Counted from the stretch's first letter, positions 1 to 11,907 are shown. The stretch is DNA of 64,000 bases from Trema orientale (GCA_002914845.1 JXTC01000138.1:561174-625173), one strand, 5' to 3'. Notes: generated from the letters alone by a model not told the origin. Made by a program: numbers and translations.

Positions 1-1454
1 ATTAGTAATTCAAAACCCTCGTCAACTTGGAGAAGTTTTCTATTCCCCTTTTTTCTGTCTATTTTGGGAGCAATACATTTTAGTGGACTCCACACATATT
101 TTTGCACCTCTTTGCACTTTCACAATATTTTCTCTCAACAACACACTACCTGACTTCCTCTTATTCTCTCTTTCCTACCTTTTCTTCCCTCTTCTTCTTC
201 ATCTCATACTAAATTCCATAAAATGGTTCACAAGTAAGAATATGTAATAAGGCTGTTTTACAGCCTATCACAATCGATACAATAGAACCTGACTCAAAGG
301 TCTACCAATATTGTAATTAAAGTGTTGCAATCACCACCTAAGATGAAGGACAACTCCCAATGACTAAGAAGAGAAACTCGATTTGATAAAGTGAAAGACA
401 AAATGTATTATGGTCATTTGATATAGCTAAATGAAATCTACTAAATGTTAATATGTTGCTCATTACTAGAAAAATTACATGGATAATTAGCCTATTGTGT
501 GGTGCTATATGCCTTATTAATAATAAGTAAATGAGAGATTCAGTATATCATGTGGCTCTCATTACATAATGAATAAGAAATAAATGGATTATATAGCTTA
601 TTTTATGGCACTCATTACCTTATGAATAAAGATATTGAGCAGATTGATGGCCATATTTTTTGGACTTGGCGTAGGCATAAGTTGACAGAAGTGATGAGAA
701 GGAAACTCACTCTACGATTGTTGCTGATCGGCTTCAATGGGAAACTTTATCTTCGGTTTTAAGCTTATAGAGAATATAGTATTGTGATGGTGACTCTAAT
801 GGCAAACAAGGCTCAATTGACGATATACTTGTGTAGACCAATGACGCGGCTAAATCCTTGGTCTCTTGGACTTCCTCATCTACCAACACATCTTGTGGTT
901 CTTCTTTTTCTTCAACTTTCCTTGAAGACTCTTCAAAATAAAAGCAATCCCAATCCAATTTTGCCATGTCCTCCATCATACAATAAGCTTCGTCTTCGGG
1001 TCTCTCTTCACAAGTTGAGAAGTCATATCTCTCTTTAACCCAACTCCTACTTGTAGAATTCAAACCTTTCAAAAACACTTGGAATTGGTACCACTTAGGC
1101 ATTTCGTGATCAGATTCTCTACTAAGCCTCATCTTGAATCTTTCTCAAGCCATATGTAAAGGTTCCAAGCCATAATAGGAAAATATTATGAGGTCTTGGT
1201 AAAATCTCACTTTAGCCAGCATAGTGAGCCTTAACCAAAAAAGAAAAAAAAAGCCAAAAAAAAAAGTTTGAAGTAAAATTAGAATTTAAGTTGGTATTAA
1301 TATTAACAAAAAAATAGTGTTTCAATCCCCAGTAACGGTGCCAAAATCTTATTATATGGTTCAGTACGCAAGTGTTAAATTATATAATCAAAAACTCACA
1401 CACAAACCAGTGCAAGTACACACAGTCACAAGTAATAGATTTAGGAGTAAGAGT
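1..1454 (-). mobile_element. Ty3/gypsy remnant, Tat/Athila-like (gag piece, primer site, LTR edge)
   Basis: Fossil LTR retrotransposon, read on the minus strand. The frame at 734-1132 resembles a gag segment of the Tat/Athila group, with a GLN-type motif followed by a DEAY...MEDMA stretch. At 1326-1343 the minus strand reads TGGCACCGTTACTGGGGA, very like the TGGCGCCGTTGCCGGGGA primer-binding site typical of this group. The sequence from 1344 to 1454, with a tacgcaagtg motif, then matches an LTR edge. The element is broken and incomplete; the window start and the CACTA element at 1455 cut off the rest. The lineage call comes from the primer site and gag style, not from a domain search. Confidence 0.55.
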
Positions 1455-1484
1455 CACTACAAAATAACGACCCTTCGTGGGAAA

Positions 1485-1950
1485 ATCATTGCCGACAAAA
1501 AAAGGTGTCGTAGACACGCGTCAGCGTATGTCTGTGGGGAAAGACAATGTGCCGACGAAATTAGCAAACGCGTCGGCAAAAGATATCAATACCGACAATT
1601 TAATAGCGTAGGTAAAGGCTGACCGTTAGTGAAAGTTGTCGTAAAAGATCCACGAAGTCAACTTTTCTGCGACGAAGGAACAATGCGTCGGCGAAGATTG
1701 CATTTAGTGACACATTTTTCCGTCGGCAAATGTTTTTATTCATTTTTTTATATACATATTCCCGACAAATAAACCTGTCGGTGAAAGTTGTTAAATTTAA
1801 ATACATTTACCGACGAATATACGCGCCGTTAAAGGTGTCCGTAAGTTTTGACGAAATTAATTTTGCGATGTTAAAACACATCGGGAAAAAACAACTTAAT
1901 AATTACAGATACATTTTCCGATGAAAATATACGTCGCCGAAGATTCGTAA
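1485..1950. repeat. Left subterminal repeats of the CACTA element
   Basis: Multiple copies of a 10-12 bp motif, CGTCGGCAAA with variants such as GCCGACAAA and CTGTCGGTGAAAG, occur in both orientations. In CACTA elements such arrays are bound by the TNPA-type protein. No host gene is present. Confidence 0.75.
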
Positions 1951-2045
1951 AAGATAAAAAAAAATAAAAAAATAAAAAAATAAAATACAATATTGAGTTA
2001 AATTACAATAATGTTTAATTGAAAAAAAATCATAAAAATATACAT

Positions 2046-3602
2046 TTAGCACGAACTGCTAGGTGGCGGAGGTGGCGGAATTGGGATCGTGAAATCTGAG
2101 GAGTTCAGTTGAGCAATGAACGACATCACCAGCTGTTGTTGCTACTCCAACTACTCCTGAGTCTGACGCTAAGTCTCCGCGAGTTGGCGTTGAGTCTCTG
2201 CAAGTTGGCGCTTGTACTCCGCATCTCGCTCATCCAATTGCCGCTGGAGGGTGGCAATTGTCTCCGCTTGTTGGCGTTGAACAGTAGACACCCCACCAAT
2301 GCTCGCTGCTCGCTGTCCTCCAACGGCCTTTAGCCTGGGCATCGATCCGATGCCTTTCACCCATCTCGAGCAATAACCAAGTACTTGGGTCATAATGGCA
2401 TTATGGTCTATCGCTGGAGGACCGACCACCGACTCAGCAGATCCCGCTTGGTCGCTTGACATAGATTGGGCCTGGGACTGGGCTTGTGACTCAGCTTGAG
2501 AAACAACTTCGTTCCTCAACCTCACCATCTCCTCCTGCAAATAAAATTAACAATAATAATGATCAATTAGTGACAAATAATATTCTATGAAAAATGAAAC
2601 TTTAAAATTAAGAATACTAAAAATATACTTACATATCTCTCACTGGTGTAATCATTACGCCACTCAGCGTCCTTCAAGTGACATTGTTGCCAGAAATCGA
2701 TCGGGGTAGCAAGTTCTCCGGTTTGTGGGTCATCCTATTACAATCAAAATAAAGACATTAGTATACATAATTTAAAAAGAAAAATTATAGATTATAATGT
2801 AAATAATCACATACCTGAGCATATATGTGGTCTGTGTTACTCAATGAGCCTTGAGTAGGAGCATATAGTTGCTTCACTCGATTCTCTGCATTTTTTACTG
2901 AACGTTCCTGAAAAAAAAATGTAAAAAGATAAAAAGATATAATAAGTTTATAAAAATAAGAAAACCAAAAAAGAATAATTACCTGGAAATCCGGTGTCAC
3001 AAAATGTGCACAAAGGACAACACAATCTGCAAGCTCGATGTTCCGGTAGGGATTCTTCTTAGCCGCCTCAATTTCAGCCATCCCACCATTTCTGTCGAAA
3101 TGCCTCTTCATGTTGCTCCGCCAGTCTCTCAACGTACGCATCATCGTCTGCGTAACATCATCCATGAAGAGGACATTTCCTCTAGGGAAAATAAATTTTA
3201 ACTTGAACAAAAAAAATATATTAGTAATTCTATATTAAATTTTGAAAAAATGTTCAAAAGATTTTTGCGATATTAAAAATTTTGTACCTCCAAACACTGG
3301 AGGATGATATTGATGTCCTCTTTCTTCATGTCGTCCCAGGACAGTGTGGTAGGTAGGATCTGATCTCTCACGTACTGGGCGAGAAAGTTGTTGAACATCT
3401 TGCCATTTTTTTCGATGGGGTTTCCTGAATTCGCGTCCACAGCCACTGCCAATTTAGCAACCTTCTGCTTCCGCAACTCCTTCTCGACGGCGATCCTATG
3501 AGACTCCTCACGAATCCTCTTCCCGTGAGGATCCAGTCTGTCCCCACCAGAACCACTGTTATCTGCAGAACCAGTAGGTGGTACGCTCCCTACGCTAGAC
3601 AT
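2046..3602 (-). pseudogene. TNPA-like protein (Transposase_24 / Ptta-En-Spm family), spliced, degraded
   Basis: This is the second gene of the CACTA element, expected to bind subterminal repeats and help excision. The chosen start is ATG at 3602-3600 (MSSVGSVPPTG); the frame upstream lacks features of the family. Recognisable blocks in order are an N-terminal charged region (GKRIREESHRIA), a block with MFNNFLAQYVRDQILP, a block with TLRDWRSNMKRHFD and EIEAAKKNPYRNIE (about 3180-2990), a block with RVKQLYAPTQGSLSNTDHIYAQ-like sequence (about 2910-2815), a block on 2735-2640 with DFWQQCHLKDAEW, and a C-terminal glutamine-rich, probably coiled-coil part at 2540-2169. AT-rich spacers between the blocks look like introns. 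The frame originally seems to run to a stop at 2046-2048, but stops interrupt the last 40 codons, for example at 2169-2171. It lies just downstream of TNP2, in the same direction. Confidence 0.7.
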
Positions 3603-3693
3603 ATTGCACAAAAAAAAAAAATTCAGTATAAATTGATAAGTAAACACTACATAATACAAAAATTAATACAAAATAATACAAAAAACATACAAT

Positions 3694-6600
3694 TCAATTA
3701 TTTTCATCAGAAGATGTTGCATTATGTCCGTTGCTACTATCATTATCACTACTCTCCAGATCTATTTCGTCATCATTGTATTCTTCTAACGTGTTATCTT
3801 CAAACTCATCATCATCAACCACAAAGTCATCCATCGTCATAACACGAGTTTGACGAAGTAGTTCATCAACATTGCTAGTATTTTGTGGTTCAACATCTTC
3901 CCAGCGATATTGAACATTCTCAATTGCTGGGAGATCAACCCACAACTGAAATGAAGAAGAACTTCGTTCTTGCAAAATTGGAACCTCAGTACTTATTGAA
4001 ACTCCTTCAATATCTTTCTCCACATCAGGAAAGTCCCATATATTGCGTGGAGTAAAATTGTGAATGAGCCTCCACAGGGGACCATTTTTGTCATCATTAG
4101 TGTAGTAGACAAGTTCAGCCTATGAGGCAAGTATGAACGGGTCACTCTGGTACCACTAAGCACCGACATAGATACTTGTGAATCTTCTATCATGTTGAAT
4201 TCTTCTCTTTCGTGGATCTGTGTCAAACCACTTGCATTTAAATAGCAAAACTAAGTATCCCTTTACATATGATAGTTCTATAACCTTCTCTAGAATACCA
4301 TAAAAATTATTTTCATCTACACCAGGAGCACGGATACCACAATTCTGTGTTTTACGTTTTGCATCACGATTTTCAACGAGATACTTTACACCATTAATGA
4401 TACATCCAGGATATGAAAAAGTAGAAAAATTTGATCTATTTGACAATGCATGTAATTCATCATTGTACTCATTTGATCCCGTTTCTCGTAGTTGGTTGAT
4501 CTACATCAAAGAAGATATAAATAAGAAATTGTTATACATAGAGTACAATTGAGTGAAAATGTAATTGGTAGTTAGAAACGTACTCGGGATCTAAACCATT
4601 GAGGGAACTCAACTTCTTGTTTTTGTTCCAAATTTAGAACGCCCTTAGTTTCCAACTCCTTCATGTGTTCACTACACAGTTTTCATAGAATGGATTTCAA
4701 GATAATATTTAATAAGAATTAAGAATTAAATATTAAAACGTTAATATAATTGATCGCTTACTCAAGGTATCTCTGAATTTCCATGCAATTGTTCAAGAGA
4801 TACCATTCTGCCTTAAAGCGTTCAGCTGGTTTAAGCAGAACAATGCTTTTTTTACCAAATGGCCGACCGACATGCTTAAAAACAGACAGAACTCGATATG
4901 GACTTGCATAAATCCCATCATCATTTCTGTCCTGATGATTGAAACGGGTTTTAATACCACAAAAGTTACAAGGAGCAAAATGTCAATGCCTCATTTACAA
5001 TATACATTTCTGCTATAGACCCTTCAGGACATGCTCGATTGCAAACATACTGCTTGTAGACAGCCATTACCCGTTTAATGGGATACATCCATCTAAAATG
5101 CACAGGTCCTCCAAGAATAGCTTCAGTAGGCAAATGTATGATTAGGTGCACCATAATATCAAAAAATACTGGAGGAAAGATTTTTTCCAACTTGTTCAAT
5201 ATGAGGACAATGTTATGTTGAAGTTTCTCAAGATCAGCAATGTTCAAAGTCCTGGCATAAATTTGTTGGAAAGCAGTGCACAATTCAATTATCGTCTCAC
5301 AGATGTCTTTCTTTAAGTAGGGTCGAATTCTTGCTGGCTACAGACGTTGGAATAGAACATGACAATCATGTGACTTTAACCGCGAAATTTTGTCACCTCC
5401 TTCACTGACATTCTTCGCGAGATTACTTGCAAACCCGTCAGGAAATTTCACTGATCCAATAAATTTACAGAATTTTTTTCGCTCCCCAATAGCTAAGGTG
5501 TAACTAGCATGCAGCTTCATCCACCTGTTACCTATCTTATAAAGGTGCAATTCACTATGAATTTTCATATCTGCTAGATCAAGCCTGGCCTTATCTGTGT
5601 CTTTTGATTTGCCATCAATGTTTAGCAGAGTACACGGCACAGAATCACAAACATTCTTCTCAATGTGCATAACATCTAGATTGTGTTTCAGTGACAAGTG
5701 TTTCTAGTATTCGAGTTCGAAAAATATGCTCTTCTTAGGCTAGTTCAGCTCAGCAGAGCTACATTTACGCTTCACACCACCAAATTGCTTGTGTTTACCA
5801 GGCAATCTAGGTTGTAAATTCTGTAATTGATTCAATAGGTCATCACCTATGTATTTAGGAGGTGGAGGCCTTAGCTCTGAATGTCCGTCAAACTATTTAC
5901 TCCTTCTCATAGGATGATTCATTGGCAAGAAACATCTGTGTCCAATGTACGCAACTTTACTCCTAATGCCTACAGACGGGGTTTCTTCATTGTACATTGG
6001 ACATGCTTTATACCCTTTTGTACTCCATCCTGACATTAATGCATACGCTGGATAGTCATTAATTGTCCACATTACAGCTGCACGCATTTTGAATGTCATA
6101 CCATTAACTGCATCTCTGGTTTCAATACCATGTTCCCATAGTTCTTTCAATTCATCCAGAAGAGGCCGCAGAAACACATCCATGTCTTTCCTGGAGCATT
6201 CGGTCCAGGGATGAGAAGAGACAGTATCATGAATTCTGATTTCATGCACTTCCACGGTGGCAAATTATAGGGAACTACAATTACTGGCCACATGCTATAT
6301 GTATTGCTCATATTCCCAAATAGATTGAATCTGTCTGTGGCCAATCCTAACCGCACATTTCTAGGATCAGCTACAAAGGACGGGTATTTTTTATCAAAAT
6401 TTTTCCAAGCCTGACCGTCTGCAGGATGCCTCATAACACTATCTTCTTTCGGTCTATCCAAACCATGCCATCTCATGTCTTTCGCAGTATGTCTAGAGCT
6501 ATACAACCTCTTCAATCTTTGGAGTAAGCGGAAAATATCGCATAACTTTGTTCGGTACTTTCTTCCCCTTACCCCACCGACTTCGCCGCACACTGGACAT

Positions 6601-7295
6601 TTGTCTAAATCAATATTTTCCTTCCAAAACAATGAATAATCATGTTTACAAACATGAATTGTCTCATAACCCAGCCCAACATTACGCAAACTCATCTTCG
6701 CCTCATAATGAGATCCAGGCAGATTAGTCCCTTCGGGCAATGCTTCAAGCAATAATTTTAACAACATGTCAAATGACTTATTGCTCCACTTATTTAACAC
6801 TTTAATGTGCATCAACTTCACAAGAAAATTAAGTGCTGTAAACTTGGAGCACCCAAGATATAACTCCTTCTCTAACTGACCAAACATATGATCAAACTTA
6901 TCTGACTGTTTGGAGCCATTAATAGAAACATCACTACACCTTTCATCCATAGTTTGATTACTCGTCTGCACACTTCCAGCTATATCAACCAGTACATCTT
7001 GCATTTCATCCCCATGATCTTCAGCATCATCTCCACCTCTAACGTTTGCAACTTCAAACGATTCTCCATGAAAAGACCAAACAGTATACATTTGTTGTAT
7101 GCCTTTTTGGACCAAATGTTACTCAATTATTTTCGGCTTTGGAATCTCTGATTCATGCATTATTGGCACAGACATCGGACTAACCCCTTTGAATTGACAT
7201 AAGCAGCTGCCTTCTCAGAAAATGCCTTAGGCACCCTATCTGAATTGAGGTGATACTCGATTCCTCAGAGTCATCCATGACTTGTCCATGTCCAT
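3694..7295 (-). pseudogene. TNP2-type CACTA transposase, frameshifted and with internal stops
   Basis: The large transposase catalyses cutting and joining of CACTA ends. The likely start is ATG at 7295-7293; MDMDKSWM matches the usual opening of the transposase-associated domain, and FAAAYVNSKGLVRC-like sequence follows out of frame. The 7115-6147 frame has a zinc-binding-like KCPVCGEVGG segment, then ATDRFNLFGNMS. A frame change near 6180-6190 leads into 6255-5893, with DMDVFLRPLLDEL and STKGYKACPMYNEET. In-frame stops occur (5893-5895 and 5338-5340 among them). Next come LKHNLDVMHIEKNVCDS (5697-5338) and a DUF4218-like part with HLIIHLPTEAILGGPVHFRW (5283-4966). A DUF4216-like part with RDAKRKTQNCGIRAPG and FYGILEKVIELSY (4446-4156) follows, and an acidic tail ends at 3694. 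Domain order matches intact plant TNP2. It is inactive as it stands. Confidence 0.85.
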
Positions 7296-7794
7296 CTTCT
7301 CTCATAAAGTTTGCTGAAAAAATTTAAAATTTAAATGTATTACCACAAATGCTTGATACACGTGTTTCAAGGTGCACGTGTCCTAAATCCACCTTATCAC
7401 TCCATCTCTAAAGGATAAGATCCTATCTCATTCAAGATTACTTTGTTATGTGGTCCATCATTCACTCAAACATTATTCTGTTCACGCCGAAATTTCTGCA
7501 GCATCTCCCCACAGTTCCCCTAAGTGTGGTACATATATGTACACACTAGGAGAACATAGGGAGACACTACCGGAACCCGACCAAAGAACAATGTTTATAA
7601 GTGAACAATAACACATAACGTGTAATCCCAAACTGTCCAAATGGGAGAATTTAAGAATCGATATCGAGATGCATAATCTCTCATCGACTCCTAAATGGGT
7701 CTAAGGTAATTTCTTTCGTGAGTAAAATAATGCATACATGTTACACTATAATATAATACGTAAGCCGAAAATGGAATAACAAACTCAGGAAACA

Positions 7795-8545
7795 CAAAAA
7801 TACCAAAATCCTAGGGGTATTTTTGGTATTCTCTGTATCCTAAAAGTATTTTCGGCAACCCCGGGGTATTTTAGGTAATTTTGGCATCCTATGGGTATTT
7901 TGGGTATTTTTCCCAAAATGGGGGCATTTTAGGTATTTTCGGCATTCTAGGGGCATTTTAGGTATTTTCGGCATCCTAGGGGCATTTTCGGTATTTTCGG
8001 CGTACTAAGAGTATTTTGGGCAAACTAAGGATATTTTGGGTAGTTTTCACAACCTAGGGGTACTTTGGGTAATTTCGGCAGTCTCGGGGTATTTTGGGCA
8101 AACTAAGGGTATTTTGGGAATTTTTCGCAACCTAGGGGTATTTTGGATATTTTCGGCATCATAGGGGTATTTTAGACAAACTAAGGGTATTTTCGGTATT
8201 TTTTTCATCCTAGGGGTATTTTGGGATATTTTCGAAATTACAGGGGTATTTTAGGTATTTTCTGCACGTTAGGTATATTTCGGATATTTTTGGCATCCTA
8301 GGGGTATTTTGAGTATTTTTGGCATCCTAGGGGTATTTTGGGTGTTTTTCGCAAATTGGGGGCATTTTAGGTATTTTCGGCATCCTATGGGCATTTTAGG
8401 TATTTTTGGCGTCATAGGGTTTTTTGGGCGAACTATGGGTATTTTTCGCAAACTAGGGGTATTTCGGTATTTTCCGCATCTTAGGGGTATTTTGGGTATT
8501 TTCGACATTCTATGGGTATTTTGGGTATTTTATGCCCCCTAAATG
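7795..8545. repeat. AT/G-rich minisatellite, about 30-bp unit, inside the CACTA element
   Basis: About 25 degenerate copies of a roughly 30-bp unit lie head to tail. The core is GGGGTATTTTGGGTATTTT followed by CGGCATCCTA-like sequence. Guanines and thymines are concentrated on the plus strand. Open frames across it on both strands (8269-8542) are low-complexity artefacts of the repeat (Pro/Lys/Ile on one strand, Gly/Phe on the other). The array sits upstream of the TNP2 start, so it occupies the likely promoter side of the transposase gene. Confidence 0.9.
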
Positions 8546-8916
8546 TATTTTATTCATTATTTTTTTAAATTATTTTAATTCAATTACTTATTTTACTTCT
8601 AATTATTACTTACCAAATTATTACTAATTTATAAATTACTTTCAATTATTAATTTAATTGATTACTTTAATAATTATTTTTACTTACTACTTTATTACAC
8701 AAATATATTTATTAATTACTATTTTGTACACACCTATTTGTATCAATTATTTGATTAATTATTATTAACTACTAATTATTTTGTTATTATTTAATTAATC
8801 ATTTTATCAATTATTTGAACAGTTTTATTAGTTAATTACCATTTATTTTAACTATTATTTTTTAATAATATTTATTTATTTTTTTTAATAATCAATATCC
8901 TAAAATTTTAAGTGCC
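8546..8916. other. AT-rich spacer within the CACTA element
   Basis: Nearly pure A/T with repeated TAATTATT-like words. No gene or RNA is visible. Confidence 0.8.
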
Positions 8917-9005
8917 AAAAAAAAAGGGGGAACTTGTACCGCTTTTAGAGGATCCTAACCACTGAGGATCCTCCAAAAGACGGTACAAGTTCCCTCTTTT
9001 TTTTT
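8917..9005. repeat. Near-perfect inverted repeat (hairpin), arms about 40 bp, 8-base loop
   Basis: The left arm 8917-8956 and the right arm 8965-9005 pair almost completely (GGAACTTGTACCG, then GAGGATCCT), with loop AACCACTG. The arms end in A and T runs, so a transcript from either strand would fold into a stable stem. It lies inside the CACTA element, between the minisatellite and the right subterminal region. Confidence 0.9.
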
Positions 9006-9104
9006 GTGTTCAACATTTCATTACACGTTTTAGCGCACTAAAATGATGAACACATTTTCCAAAATTTTTTTATAACCCATCCACAAACGACACCAAATAT
9101 CAGG

Positions 9105-9190
9105 AGATGTGCACACATAATGTGCACAATCGGCACTTGGTACCAAGTTTGTGCATAGTGCACACATGGCACTTGGTACCAAGTGTGTGA
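9105..9190. repeat. Palindrome cluster CACTTGGTACCAAGTG
   Basis: Two copies of a perfect palindrome lie at 9135-9148 (ACTTGGTACCAAGT) and 9170-9185 (CACTTGGTACCAAGTG). They are interspersed with GTGCAC palindromes (about 9110, 9122 and 9158). The role is unknown; the block is part of the CACTA interior. Confidence 0.8.
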
Positions 9191-9454
9191 AAATTAATGT
9201 GTACCCACAACACCAAATACCAAAGTCTGTGCACAATAGCCTATAAACAAAGCACCAAACCAATAAGAAAAACTAAACCATGAATACGTTAAATTTTTTT
9301 ATAATAATAACCAATCACATAGTTTAAATAATCAAATATAGCATAATCAGCAACGAATTACATTTAATAGTAACTCAAATTTCCATTTTTATCACATAGA
9401 ATTCTATAACATTTAATAGTAAATCAAAATACTTTTTTTTCTTATTTTAAACAC

Positions 9455-9670
9455 CTAAAATAGATTGAAACAGAACCAGAATCCAGTATCCATAAACAGA
9501 ACCACAATCCAGTATCCATAAACAGAAACATAATCCATAATCCAGAAATAGTGGCAACAGAAAAAGAACCAGAACTAAAATCTATTATCCATAATCCAGA
9601 AATAGACACAGAACCCAAACTAGAATCCAAAATATAACAAATTTATCATAACAGCCACGAACAGAGAGCC
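9455..9670. repeat. Short tandem repeats (AATCCAGTATCCATAAACAG-type)
   Basis: Imperfect units of 25-30 bp share AATCCAGTATCCATAAACAG and AATCCATAATCCAGAAATAG. Related CAGCCACGAA units follow to about 9690. This is non-coding CACTA interior. Confidence 0.7.
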
Positions 9671-10077
9671 AATCAGCCACGAATAAAAAGCCAAACAAAG
9701 AGCCAAACAGAACCAAAAATTACAACCGAAATATCACAATCAAGAAATACATGCAAATTAACAGAACTAAAAATTACAACCGAAATATCACAATTAAGAA
9801 ATACAGAAAAAAATCTGAGAAATATCACAACCGAAATACAAAAAAAAAAAAACCCAGAAACAGATAAAGCCAGTAATCCGAGAAAGAGAGAGGATTCTTA
9901 CCTCAAAAATCAAAATAAACCCAATAATCTGAGAAAAAGAGAGGATTCTTACCCAAATAAACCTACAATACAAACACAAAAAGTTAAATTAAAAAAATTA
10001 AAATTAAAATAAATAAATTTCAATCCTAAATAAAAACTGAAATTAAAAATAAAAAACAAAAAATTAGAGATTCTTAC

Positions 10078-10290
10078 CGAGGGAGAGAGAGAGAATCAGA
10101 GGGTGAAAGAGAATCGGAGGGGGAGAGAGAGAATCGGAAGGGGAGAGAGACAATCAGAAGGAGAGAGAGAGAATCAGAGGGGGAGAGAGAATAGGAGGGT
10201 GAGAGAATCGGAGGGTGAGTGAAACAGAGAATCAGAGGGTGACAGAATTAGAGGGTGAGTGAGAGAATCGGCGGGTCAGAGAGAGATCGA
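10078..10290. repeat. Purine-rich tandem repeat (GAATCGGAGGGTGAGAGA)
   Basis: About ten degenerate units of GAGAGAGAATCAGAGGG or GAATCGGAGGGTGA form a plus-strand purine tract. It lies next to the right subterminal repeats, on the far side of TNP2. It could be a leader or simple satellite; no coding sense is seen. Confidence 0.8.
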
Positions 10291-10324
10291 ATGAATAGAA
10301 ATGAATCGATGGCCTGATTTAACC

Positions 10325-10660
10325 TAGACAACCTTTATCGACGCGTATATCCGTCGATAAACACTATCCTAACCTCGTTGGCAAAGGTTAGGACAATTCT
10401 AGAATACTTCAAACGATGTCGTTTTTCCCCACAACCTTTAAGTTTAATTTTTTATTTCTTAATAAAATTTAATTTATTTTATCGACGACTAATATTTCGT
10501 CGGTAAATGTACCAACTTCACCTTCATCGACGCAAAGTCAACATATCATCGGCGAAAGTTTTCATATTGGCGGTAATTTATCCCCCTATTTCTGGCTAAC
10601 CATTCCCCGACGCGATTTTTTATTCTCCGTCGGGAAATGGTCTCCGCAGCGACAGATGAT
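10325..10660. repeat. Right subterminal repeats of the CACTA element
   Basis: Motifs ATCGACGCG, CCGTCGATAAA, TCGTCGGTAAATG, CATCGGCGAAAG and CCGTCGGGAAATGG mirror those at 1485-1950. The last recognisable copy ends near 10645. A CACTA-type end is not recognisable beyond it. Confidence 0.7.
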
Positions 10661-10665
10661 AGACA

Positions 10666-11907
10666 TAATTATTTATTTGGTCTAAATTAGTTCACAACCA
10701 TAAGATGAAAGTTTCATCTCAATAAAGGTTGTAGGGTATTTTTGTTTCAATTGGGAATGATGAGTCTAGAATCACTAAAGTATTTACTTTGAGCAGAAAA
10801 CCTGATATATGATAGATGTACAAAATATGACTAAGTGAAATACATTTTTTTACATAAGTATGTTGCTAAAAAACATACATTCACAAAAAAAAAATTAAGG
10901 ATATATATTTTTGTAATCCTTAAAAATAAATAACAAACTCATATTTATAAGATGTATTATTTTAGCTATTAATGAGTATAACCAATAAGATAAGGTTTAT
11001 TCTTAAGAATTCGGTTATATCATTATCTGAAAAAAATATTTTTAGCAACACTTTGGTTTTAACTAATGAAAACTATAATGTAACACTCGTAAAAGTGTTG
11101 CCTACTTAAGTGTGACTGAATAGGAGGCACATCAATACTTGAATACGACAACACTTGAACAAATATTGCTGTTGGGTAAGGCATTAATAACTTAACAGAG
11201 CCTACGACAACACTTATAAAAGAAGCATTGCTATTATTATATTTTAAAATTAAAAACAACAACATTTGTACGAATAGTGTTGCCGTTTCTAATTTTTTAA
11301 TATGAAACACGTGAACACTTCCTTCAAAAGTGTTATCATATGCCAAAATTGGAGATTATTTTCCCCTGGAATAGAAACCAAACTATTCCTACATTGAATA
11401 TTCGTTGTTTACAGCACTAATTCCACATTACACAATATTTCAGCACATTTTAATAACAAATAGTCTAATTATACAAATGTTACTACTAAACTATATAACC
11501 TTAACTAAGTCACATAAATAATAATCAAAACATACAAAATAGTTAAGTCTATCTAGTCTAGTAAATTCACAAACATGATACATTATATTTATATGCATAT
11601 ATATATATGTGTAGATTGAGATTTCTATGATCTTAATACTCGAGAGACAAAAACTTGCTTAAACGATCCATCCATTTATTTTGTATCACGTTGATAGTCC
11701 ATGTTGTATGTGTTGATTGTAACAATAGAAACAAAATATAAAAAAGAGTAGTAAATATGATATATAAAACTTCTCGAAAACATAATTGCCGTACTTAATT
11801 TTTGTAGTTCAAACATACTATTAAATAATGAAACTAAAGATAACATCTCATATAAAATATGCTAAAATACTGAGAAATATTTACTAGCTAAAATAATTAA
11901 TACTTAC
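10666..11907. other. Intergenic or transposon-derived; AACACTT repeats at 11040-11345
   Basis: No host gene is seen. At 11040-11345 the motif CAACACTT or AAGTGTTG recurs about eight times in both orientations. This pattern resembles the subterminal region of another TIR transposon, but no terminus could be fixed. The rest is AT-rich without structure. Confidence 0.4.

Larger units (their letters stand above)
1455..10665 (-). mobile_element. CACTA (En/Spm) DNA transposon, degenerate
   Basis: The left end is CACTACAAAATAACGACC at 1455, the classic CACTA terminus. Both flanks of the interior carry the same short subterminal repeats (variants of CGTCGGCAAA in both orientations) at 1485-1950 and 10325-10660. 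The interior holds two minus-strand genes, a TNP2-type transposase (7295-3694) and a TNPA-like protein (3602-2046), both damaged. The right half holds a minisatellite, a hairpin and purine-rich repeats. A clean CACTA terminus is not visible at the right end, so the boundary near 10665 is estimated from the last subterminal repeat. The element appears to have inserted into the LTR remnant on its left. It is probably immobile by itself. Confidence 0.85.

Noticed and set aside
734-1132. Host gene of 132 aa on minus
   Set aside because: Gag-like composition and position next to a retrotransposon primer site make it part of a gypsy remnant.
8269-8542. Open frames on both strands in the minisatellite
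   Set aside because: Low-complexity translation of a tandem repeat, present on both strands, no family.
7795-8545. Resemblance to a CRISPR-like array
   Set aside because: Units are contiguous and degenerate with no unique spacers, in a plant nuclear transposon.
8940-9005. Rho-independent-type terminator
   Set aside because: The hairpin plus T run looks like one, but this is a plant nuclear transposon and both arms carry A/T runs, as in an inverted repeat.
11059-11346. 95-codon frame on minus
   Set aside because: Runs through the AACACTT repeat block; no domain.
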